NCBI GenBank assembly: GCA_913031625.1
Contig: CAJWGB010000026.1
Span: 1 to 37,082, forward strand
DNA from: an uncultured Planctomycetaceae bacterium
Lineage (GTDB): Bacteria; Planctomycetota; Planctomycetia; Planctomycetales; Planctomycetaceae
DNA: 37,082 bases
Direction of reading: 5' to 3'
Numbering within the stretch: position 1 is the stretch's first letter; each line of letters begins with the position of its first letter. This document shows, one piece after another, positions 31,120 to 37,082 of the stretch. The position numbers and the translations under genes were made by a program. A model generated the notes under the pieces. That model was not told where the DNA came from and did no database searches. It saw only the letters and a list, made by a program, of their open reading frames with translations.

Positions 31120-31136
31120 TGGCACAGTGTTGGCAT
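31120..31136 (+). promoter_or_regulatory. Sigma-54 (RpoN)-like -24/-12 promoter for csrA
   Basis: TGGCAC at 31120-31125 and TGGCA at 31131-31135 place the GG and GC pairs twelve bases apart, as in the sigma-54 consensus TGGCAC-N5-TTGC. One position of the -12 box differs (TGGC instead of TTGC). The expected start of transcription is near 31146, giving a leader of about 70 bases before the csrA ATG. No sigma-54 activator gene is in the window. Confidence 0.45.
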
Positions 31137-31216
31137 TATCAAGATCATAACGACAACATTCAGGCGATCCAGCACTGAATGATTCACTCAGGTCTTACAA
31201 ATGGAGGTTAAGAATC

Positions 31217-31447
31217 ATGCTCGTACTTACTCGGAAACCGGCAGAAACCATCCGGATTGGCGACAGTGTTGTTGTCAAGGTGATAAAGACGGGCCGCGGA
31301 ACTGTGAAACTGGGGATTGACGCGCCGCAGGATGTCCGAGTTCTGCGGGGCGAACTGGTTGTCGAGGAACCGCAGCCGAACAAGCCGCTCCTGAAGTCAC
31401 CTGAACCAGCGGTCGCCGCTGTCACACACTTTCCCCACGCGGTCTGA
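31217..31447 (+). CDS. csrA: Carbon storage regulator CsrA
   Basis: RNA-binding translational regulator of 76 residues that binds GGA in leader hairpins. The family core is complete: MLVLTRKPAETIRIGDSVVVKVI, TGRGTVKLGIDAP and RVLRGE, with the RNA-contacting arginines near residues 4-6 and in the C-terminal VRVLRGE segment. The 61-residue length usual in gammaproteobacteria is exceeded by a non-conserved proline-rich tail ending HFPHAV. GGAGG stands nine bases ahead of the ATG. FliW, its usual antagonist in flagellated bacteria, is not present here. It is followed by a short hairpin and, 51 bp later, by an S41 protease gene in the same direction. Confidence 0.95.
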   Translation: MLVLTRKPAETIRIGDSVVVKVIKTGRGTVKLGIDAPQDVRVLRGELVVEEPQPNKPLLKSPEPAVAAVTHFPHAV

Positions 31448-31455
31448 TGAATGAC

Positions 31456-31470
31456 GTGCTCTGAGAGCAC
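31456..31470 (+). other. Short hairpin between csrA and the S41 protease gene
   Basis: GTGCTC (31456-31461) pairs with GAGCAC (31465-31470) around TGA, starting nine bases after the csrA stop. There is no T-run; the AAGGAGGA ribosome site of the next gene begins about 15 bases later. Read-through into the protease gene is likely, with the hairpin protecting or separating the two messages. Confidence 0.4.
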
Positions 31471-31498
31471 CTGAACTACTCAAGAAGGAGGACTAATC

Positions 31499-33688
31499 AT
31501 GATGAAGCCGACATTACGACTGGCCGTCTGTCTCGCGGGAATACTGACGACAGCCATGGGCCAGACTTACGACAATGATCGCTATCGTCCGTGGGGTGAG
31601 AACGATGCGGACTATGTTCACGATCGGTATGAAGGGGATCAAGGTGTGTACTCCCCCTACACTGATCGACTCTTCCGGCAGCCCGTCCAGAGCCTGAATG
31701 ATCGCATGCGTCATGAGATGCTGCGGTTGCGGGATGGCTACGACTATCAAGCTCCACTGGGCTCAGCGGTCGAGGACAGATTTCGTGCTCCCATCGATGA
31801 ACGTCGACTCAACAGAGGATACTCGGAGGATGATTCTATCCGGACGTACCGCGGCTATAGTGGCTCAGAATCACTGCGAGGTGACTCTGGTCGCCGCAGC
31901 CTTCCGAATCCGTTTCAGTGGCCGTCGATGGATGACTTTCGTCGGTCACCCGGTGGGCAGTCACCGATGATCCGGCCGCGATCGTGGGAGACTCAGCGAC
32001 CGGGATACGTACCCGTCGATTACTCGAACTTTGATCGCGACTACCGTCCGGTTCGACCGAACGATGGTTCAGGATTCTCACGCCCCGTTCCAACAGATCG
32101 GCGATTCGAACCTGTTCCTGATTACAGTCAGCCGTCCAGTCGTGATCGTGGACTGGATCCCTATGTGCCAGCGTTGCCGCGTCGAGAAAACGGCTCAGAA
32201 GCTGATGCTATCTTCAAGGTGATTACTGAGCGATACAGCGATCCTGCGGGAATTCGTGCTGTGCAGGCAATGAGTGGGTCGCAGGCGATCGCACTCTACC
32301 GAGAAGTCTCCCAGCAGACTGACAGGCGACATCTGGAGCCCTCCAGTTACGACCTGCGAGTTCGACGAGGTCTGCGGAACCTGGCGCTGGCGATTGACAA
32401 TCCATCATTCCAGAGAGCATTTCGACTTTCGAACAGTTCATTTCGAATGGATGGCTTCCGTGATCAGCTGTCGCGACTGTCGGATCGAATCCGGGTTCGA
32501 AACGCAAGTGATGCTGAGTCTGTTGTTCAGTCTGTTATGTCGCAGGCGCAGGCGGCCGGAATTCCGGCCAACGTTGTTGCCTGGGAGTTTGCGAATGCGA
32601 CGGTTGATACGCTCGATAAGTTCTCTGCTCTTGAGCCAAAGGAACCCGGTCGCGGAGCCGCTTTGGAGCAGGAATCGCAGAGTGCAATGCTGGAGGGTGA
32701 GATTGTTGGTGTGGGCGTCGAACTCAAGGTGCACGACAATGGGCTATTGGTCATGAAGGCACTTCGAGGCGGCCCCGCTGCCGAGGCTGGTCTGCAGTCC
32801 GGAGACATCATCACAGCTATCGATGGTCGAAGCATTCGCGGAATGAAGCTGGCCGGCAGTGTTGACCTGATGAAGGGCTCATCCGGAACGCGAGTTCGTC
32901 TGACAATCCACCGAAATGGTGTTCGTGCAGGGACTGTCACGCTGACTCGAAGGCGTGTTCGGATCTACACGGTCAATGACGTAAGAATGATTCGCGGAAC
33001 TGATCGAGTTGCCTACATCAGTCTCAGTCAGTTCGGTCAGCGTTCTACGGAAGAACTGGATCAGGCTCTGCGTGAAATGCATGGTCAGGGAATGCAGTCT
33101 CTGGTCCTTGACCTGCGAGGCAATCCCGGGGGGCTGCTGAACGTATGTGTCGACATTACCAATCGCTTTCTGCCGTGTGGCACAATTGTGTCCACGAGGG
33201 GACGACTGGCCAATGACAACATGCGGGAAGTGGCCAGCTACAGCCGGACATGGAAGGTTCCACTGGTTGTTCTAATTGATAATGACAGTGCCAGTGCGAG
33301 CGAGATCTTTGCTGCAGCCGTGCAGGACAATCGACGAGGTGTTGTGGTTGGTGAACGCAGCTACGGCAAAGGAACTGTTCAGACTCATTTTCCATTGCAG
33401 ACTGTGAATGGGAGTCTGCGTCTGACGACAGCTCGGTTCTACAGCCCGAACGGACGTCCAATGTCCGGGCAGGGCGTCACACCGGATGTTCAGATTGCCG
33501 ATGCTGATGGGCCTGCTAACGGAGACCGCGTTCTGCAGGAAGCCCTGCAGATTGCTCAGAGTCAGCGTTTAAGGGACATTGCAAACGAATCTGCAAAGTG
33601 CCGCAATCGAACGTCATCCACCTCACCTGATAAGAAAGTTCAGAGCAATATCTATGACAGTGTTCTGCCTGAAACCGTTATTCAGTAA
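31499..33688 (+). CDS. Exported PDZ-domain S41 (C-terminal processing type) protease
   Basis: Serine protease of 729 residues. Signal peptide about 1-21 (CLAGILTTAMGQ). A long disordered-looking part (about 22-235) is rich in Arg, Asp, Tyr, Ser and Pro, which is unusual for this family. A helical segment follows, then a PDZ domain at about 405-490 (VELKVHDNGLLVMKALRGGPAAEAGLQSGDIITAIDGRSI). The S41 core has LRGNPGGLLNVCVDI, the nucleophile in DNDSASASEIFAAAVQ (Ser599), and the general base in YGKGTVQT (Lys624). The 25-residue Ser-Lys spacing equals that of Prc/CtpA. It should trim or degrade envelope proteins from their C-termini. A strong AAGGAGGA ribosome site precedes the ATG; a terminator follows at 33701. 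Confidence 0.93.
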   Translation: MMKPTLRLAVCLAGILTTAMGQTYDNDRYRPWGENDADYVHDRYEGDQGVYSPYTDRLFRQPVQSLNDRMRHEMLRLRDGYDYQAPLGSAVEDRFRAPIDERRLNRGYSEDDSIRTYRGYSGSESLRGDSGRRSLPNPFQWPSMDDFRRSPGGQSPMIRPRSWETQRPGYVPVDYSNFDRDYRPVRPNDGSGFSRPVPTDRRFEPVPDYSQPSSRDRGLDPYVPALPRRENGSEADAIFKVITERYSDPAGIRAVQAMSGSQAIALYREVSQQTDRRHLEPSSYDLRVRRGLRNLALAIDNPSFQRAFRLSNSSFRMDGFRDQLSRLSDRIRVRNASDAESVVQSVMSQAQAAGIPANVVAWEFANATVDTLDKFSALEPKEPGRGAALEQESQSAMLEGEIVGVGVELKVHDNGLLVMKALRGGPAAEAGLQSGDIITAIDGRSIRGMKLAGSVDLMKGSSGTRVRLTIHRNGVRAGTVTLTRRRVRIYTVNDVRMIRGTDRVAYISLSQFGQRSTEELDQALREMHGQGMQSLVLDLRGNPGGLLNVCVDITNRFLPCGTIVSTRGRLANDNMREVASYSRTWKVPLVVLIDNDSASASEIFAAAVQDNRRGVVVGERSYGKGTVQTHFPLQTVNGSLRLTTARFYSPNGRPMSGQGVTPDVQIADADGPANGDRVLQEALQIAQSQRLRDIANESAKCRNRTSSTSPDKKVQSNIYDSVLPETVIQ

Positions 33689-33700
33689 CCCCGTTTTCCC

Positions 33701-33729
33701 AGGGAGCCATGAGGGCTGCCTTCTTATTT
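33701..33729 (+). terminator. Rho-independent terminator after the S41 protease gene
   Basis: AGGGAGCC (33701-33708) pairs with GGCTGCCT (33714-33721) around ATGAG, with one internal G-G mismatch, followed by TCTTATTTG. It begins 13 bases after the protease stop and is well placed to end the csrA-protease transcript. Confidence 0.6.
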
Positions 33730-33780
33730 GATCCTGGTGCTCAAGAGGAGTCCTGATCGTGAACGATCTTCAAAACCCGT

Positions 33781-33817
33781 AACAGGCTGGTTCAGTGAAC
33801 CAGCCTGTTTTGCGTTT
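33781..33817 (+). terminator. Strong 13-bp hairpin, second terminator downstream of the S41 protease
   Basis: AACAGGCTGGTTC (33781-33793) and GAACCAGCCTGTT (33797-33809) are perfect complements around AGT. They are followed by TTGCGTTTT. This is the strongest hairpin in the window. A smaller hairpin, GATCGT/ACGATC, lies at 33755-33768. On the minus strand it could also catch transcripts from the ankyrin-cytochrome gene, though the T-run there is displaced. Confidence 0.75.
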
Positions 33818-33968
33818 TGGGGAGAGGGGGGCAATTTCCTGGTCAGCGAGGCATCCAGCGCTGTGGGGCGTTGTACAACTGGCTTTGCTGCATGAAGTGC
33901 CTCTTAGCCGAATGCTGCAAGGCAGCGGGCATTAACGAACGGTCAGGAACCGCGTTTGCCCGCCTCGG

Positions 33969-36900
33969 CTACTCGTCACGCACGGCGTTCTTCAACAGTT
34001 CAGCGATCTTTGGGCGAGTTTTCTCAATTCGATCGAGATCGAGTTCGATGCCAACTCCCTGAGCGACGCCTCGATAGAAACTTTTGAGGCCGTCGTCGAG
34101 GTCGCTGGAGACCGCTTCGATTGCTGAGTGACCCGCTCGGTTTTCTTTGTTTGGGTCAGCGCCCTTTTGAAGCAGCACCTTCACGATTTCAGTGTTACAC
34201 CAGAAGGAGGCCACGATGAGAGGCGTGTTGCCGTCTCGGTTTGTGGCGTTGGCGTTCGCGCCCTTCGCCAGCAGGTATTTGAGGATCTCGAGCTGGTTGT
34301 ATTGAGCGGCCGTTGAAATTGGCGTCGATCCATCAGGTGCCTGCGCATTAATGCGTTCGATAGAAGTCTTGTTGTTGAGCACGTCCAGGCTGATTCCTGC
34401 ACCTCGAGCGAGGGCCCGTTTGACCTGATCGAGGTCACCTCTGCGGATTGCGTTATTGGTGGCTGACCGTGAGTCGATGTGTTCTTCATCAATGGTAATC
34501 TGCAGCTCTCTTGCGGCTTCCGGTCCCTCCGCCGCGTGGAAGATAAAGTCATTACTGTACTGACCACCAGCGTTGAGCAACTGGACAAGATGGAGTCCAG
34601 GCTCCGGTAGCTCATCGAGAGTGATGTCGACATTCTCTCCCGCTCCAAAGTCGACAGTTCCCGAAACACCTCGACCATTAACCACAATGCTCGCCCCTTC
34701 CCGGATGTGTCGGCCGCTCAGCCGCATGGTCCTGTCGTCCGGGTGCAGGATGGGGAAACGCTGTCGGCCACGTTGCCGTTCGATCGGACCGCGCGTCCAG
34801 ATCGCTGGTTGTGGATGTTTGACGACATCCTGCCCATTGTGGCGTCCGGTCAGGGTGGCGATCAGGTCGCCGGATTTTGCAAGACTCAGCAGGTCGCTTC
34901 GTTTGTAGGCAGTTCGGTCTCCTTCACGTTCCACGTAGGATCCCCCTTCAAAGACGGGGTCGAACTGCACTGAAAGTGTTGTCGCTTCTTCGCCTTTCAG
35001 CAGTACGCCATCGGCTTCCAATACGACGCCTCCATCTCGCGCCGCGTTTTCAAGGGCCTCGAGGAGGTCAGCAGTCTGTAGTTCGTCTGCAGACTCTTTG
35101 TTCAGGGTCACCTGCCGAGCGAATGCGCCGGAGTGTCCATTGCTTTGCTCAAGCACCATATCCCAGATTGGATCAAATCGACGTCGACCAGCCCATGAGA
35201 ACTGCCACACACTTCGTTCCGGGATCCCCTGCTCTGCGACACGCCGATAGAAATCAAATTCAATAATGTTCAGACGTCCCTGCGGAAGAATCAGGAATCG
35301 GTCATAAGCCCCACGCCAGGTGGGTGCGTCCATGCCAGTGCCAGGAGTGTTCGTACTTACCAGAAAGGGCATGCGGTGGCAGTTGCCGCATACATTTGGT
35401 CGCGGGTCTCCCTGCCGGTCTCCTTTGATGTGAAACAGTTCAAAGCCGCGTCGCGCTCGGTCAGTCACCTTGTTGGTATACGGACGCTTTTGAGCGGGAG
35501 GATACGGGACGTTGATGAGAAACTCTGCCATTTCATCACGTTCAGCGGCAGTCAACAGGCCGCTTTTGCCCTCGTCATTGATGAGCTCTTTTCCTTCCAG
35601 GTGCATTGTGGAAGCAAGACCTCCATCGATCAGGTGTCGGGCCGGGCTCGCCGGATCATTCGGGTCGCTATTGGCCTCAACGCGGCGTCGCACGCTCGCA
35701 CTATTGATGCCACCGTATGGGTCGCCCGGAATACCGTCCCAGTGAAACGGAGCCGTGTCTCTCAGTCCGCGGATTGGCATCGTAGACCGTGGCATGATCT
35801 GATTGCCGCCTGTGACGACGGGAGTTTTCAGAACCCACAGCAGCTGGTCCGTGTGTCCATCCGGGTGGCAGCTGGCGCAGGAAAACGTACCGGTCGTCGA
35901 TGCGTCTGCGTCATTGAACCAGATGCGACCCTGCTTCACACGATGGTCGGTTGGGTCATCGAGTTTCACAAAGCCGGCAATGCTGAGGTCTTTCGGGTCA
36001 GAGACATCAACGATTGAAACTGTGTTAGCGAGTGCGTTAAAGACCCATGCCGTGTCGGCTGCTCCGTTGCTGTTATTCTGCAGAGCAATCCCACGAGGTG
36101 CTGCTCCGGTTGGAATCCGATCAAGTACTTCGCCGGAATCCGGGTCAACGGTAAAGAGCTTGTCCGAACCAGCGGCAGTGGCAAACAGCAGCGAGTCATC
36201 TGAGGAGACTTCAACGGCGAACGGGGTTGCCAGCGCCATCCCCTTCCCCGGCTGCTCAGGCGGCAGTGGTTCAAGGTCGATGAACGAAACTCGATCGTCT
36301 CCGCCTCCTGTGCGTACCCGAGTGATGCGATTCAGAAAGGCTCGGTTGTCAAGCTCTGCCAGGCCGTGTTTTTTTGTGCCGGCGCGACCATTCGCGTCAT
36401 TGCGTGCATCCGTCTGTGCGACGAAAACCTCACCCCGACTGTTGACGGTCAGCCCGTACAGGAGAGTTCCGAGAGTGTCAACGACTTCGACAAGTCTGTC
36501 GGTCCTGGTGTCAAACACATAAAGGTCACGGTCCGGGACAGCCGGGTTCTTGACGATGTCCATAACGGCACCGATCGAAAGAACGTTGTTGTTTCGGATT
36601 GCGTGCTCGTATGCATCAAATGTGACAAGCTCTCCATCGATTTTGTCGCCGCGGCCGCCTGACAGTTGGGTCTTATTGTTGGATTCAAAAGGAATTACAT
36701 ACAGTCGCTCATTTCGTACGACGATCGCGCGAGGGTCCTGGGCGGTGATGTGAAGAGTCTTTGTAACCCTGCGGGAGGCGACGTCGATCACTGCGATCCG
36801 GTTCTCAGAAGACAAGGCGACATAGGCTTTGGAGTTGTCCGCAAACGCAATTGAAACCGGCTCATCAAACTCTGTTGCCCGCGAGTCAGGATTGAACTTC

Positions 36901-37082
36901 TGGATCGTGGCGAGAACCTGCAGGTGGGTTCGGCTTTCGGGAACGATGTCGATGACACTGACGGAATCTGAGACGTGGTTTGAGACCCATAATTCCTTTC
37001 CATCCGGACGGACTGCGAGGCTCACGGGATCGATGCCAACAGCGACCCGAGCGAGAAGTTTTCTGGTGCCTGCGTCAATTAC
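33969..37082 (-). CDS. Beta-propeller/di-haem cytochrome c protein with C-terminal ankyrin repeats, 5' truncated
   Basis: The frame is open to the window end, so the true start lies beyond 37082; a GTG at 37025 is internal because VIDAGTRKLLARVAVGIDPV continues the propeller. More than 1035 residues are visible. The N-terminal half is a YVTN-type propeller (LWVSNHVSDSVSVIDIV, AYVALSSENRIAVIDVASRRV, IPTGAAPRGIALQN). Two haem-c motifs follow: CASCH, encoded at 35865-35879, and CGNCH, at 35376-35390, in a di-haem peroxidase/MauG-like layout. An Ig/IPT-like segment (RLSGRHIREGASIVVNGRGVSG) leads to ankyrin repeats near the end (DGSTPISTAAQYNQLEILKYLLAKGANANATNRDGNTPLIVAS). The protein is presumably periplasmic. 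Peroxidase activity is not assured; the ankyrin part suggests a binding partner. Confidence 0.88.
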   Translation of the reverse strand, partial: VIDAGTRKLLARVAVGIDPVSLAVRPDGKELWVSNHVSDSVSVIDIVPESRTHLQVLATIQKFNPDSRATEFDEPVSIAFADNSKAYVALSSENRIAVIDVASRRVTKTLHITAQDPRAIVVRNERLYVIPFESNNKTQLSGGRGDKIDGELVTFDAYEHAIRNNNVLSIGAVMDIVKNPAVPDRDLYVFDTRTDRLVEVVDTLGTLLYGLTVNSRGEVFVAQTDARNDANGRAGTKKHGLAELDNRAFLNRITRVRTGGGDDRVSFIDLEPLPPEQPGKGMALATPFAVEVSSDDSLLFATAAGSDKLFTVDPDSGEVLDRIPTGAAPRGIALQNNSNGAADTAWVFNALANTVSIVDVSDPKDLSIAGFVKLDDPTDHRVKQGRIWFNDADASTTGTFSCASCHPDGHTDQLLWVLKTPVVTGGNQIMPRSTMPIRGLRDTAPFHWDGIPGDPYGGINSASVRRRVEANSDPNDPASPARHLIDGGLASTMHLEGKELINDEGKSGLLTAAERDEMAEFLINVPYPPAQKRPYTNKVTDRARRGFELFHIKGDRQGDPRPNVCGNCHRMPFLVSTNTPGTGMDAPTWRGAYDRFLILPQGRLNIIEFDFYRRVAEQGIPERSVWQFSWAGRRRFDPIWDMVLEQSNGHSGAFARQVTLNKESADELQTADLLEALENAARDGGVVLEADGVLLKGEEATTLSVQFDPVFEGGSYVEREGDRTAYKRSDLLSLAKSGDLIATLTGRHNGQDVVKHPQPAIWTRGPIERQRGRQRFPILHPDDRTMRLSGRHIREGASIVVNGRGVSGTVDFGAGENVDITLDELPEPGLHLVQLLNAGGQYSNDFIFHAAEGPEAARELQITIDEEHIDSRSATNNAIRRGDLDQVKRALARGAGISLDVLNNKTSIERINAQAPDGSTPISTAAQYNQLEILKYLLAKGANANATNRDGNTPLIVASFWCNTEIVKVLLQKGADPNKENRAGHSAIEAVSSDLDDGLKSFYRGVAQGVGIELDLDRIEKTRPKIAELLKNAVRDE

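Larger units (their letters stand above)
30833..31216. promoter_or_regulatory. Divergent control region upstream of csrA
   Basis: No protein gene is seen. On the plus strand the stretch holds a perfect 7-3-7 palindrome followed by five T (ATTGTCA 30942-30948, TGACAAT 30952-30958). Next is a weak hairpin CACCTT/AAGGTG (31030-31062) followed by TTTTTATT, then the TTGTGAT palindrome and sigma-54-like promoter listed separately. The first two could be terminators of a short plus-strand RNA or operators for the divergent gene. GGAGG precedes the csrA ATG by nine bases. Confidence 0.4.

Noticed and set aside
1-37082. CRISPR arrays, rRNA, tRNA, prophage or toxin-antitoxin modules
   Set aside because: No regularly spaced repeats, RNA-gene signatures, phage structural genes or paired toxin-antitoxin genes were recognised on either strand.

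Overview
The window looks like chromosomal DNA from a marine-type planctomycete (phylum Planctomycetota). It carries several families concentrated in that phylum: two large PSCyt2/PSD1 (DUF1549/DUF1553) proteins, a DUF1501 protein, a PSCyt1 cytochrome fused to WD40 repeats, tandem secreted sulfatases, an EF-hand-rich exported protein, and an ECF sigma operon driving surface-type proteins. The phylum call rests on family content only. No rRNA, tRNA, CRISPR array or intact mobile element was seen. Both end genes are cut by the window edges.

Layout. (1) 2-5746, plus strand: the end of an AGCS sodium:amino-acid symporter, an extended SDR reductase/epimerase, and two formylglycine sulfatases separated by a small dispersed-repeat-like palindrome. 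(2) 5845-11812, minus strand: an operon-like run of ECF sigma factor, membrane anti-sigma-like protein, exported coiled-coil protein, PSCyt2/PSD1 protein and DUF1501 protein. (3) 12109-17160, plus strand: an alpha/beta hydrolase, a scarred stretch holding a frameshifted secreted-peptide remnant and a decayed IS3-family transposase tail, then a PSCyt1-WD40 protein overlapping by one base a BASS/SBF-like transporter. (4) 17519-19129, minus: an exported protein with nine EF-hand loops. (5) 19595-26962, plus: two exported TPR proteins, ExbB/TolQ, two ExbD/TolR proteins and a cysteine-free redoxin-like protein, probably one energy-transduction operon. RNA hairpins sit in the gaps on both sides of exbB. 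(6) 27288-30832, minus: a small uncharacterised protein translationally coupled to a PSCyt2/PSD1 protein with an added leucine-rich-repeat N-terminus. (7) 31217-33688, plus: csrA, behind a sigma-54-like promoter and a palindrome, followed by a PDZ/S41 protease. (8) 33969-37082, minus: a beta-propeller/di-heme cytochrome protein ending in ankyrin repeats, cut by the window end.

Functionally the window is rich in envelope and periplasmic proteins: cytochrome-like proteins joined to interaction repeats (WD40, LRR, ankyrin, Big_2), exported calcium-binding and TPR proteins, and a proton-motive-force module. The most promising candidates for something undescribed are the TPR-TPR-ExbB-ExbD-ExbD-redoxin operon and the LRR-cytochrome-PSD1 fusion with its coupled small partner. 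No complete new defence or mobile system was seen.
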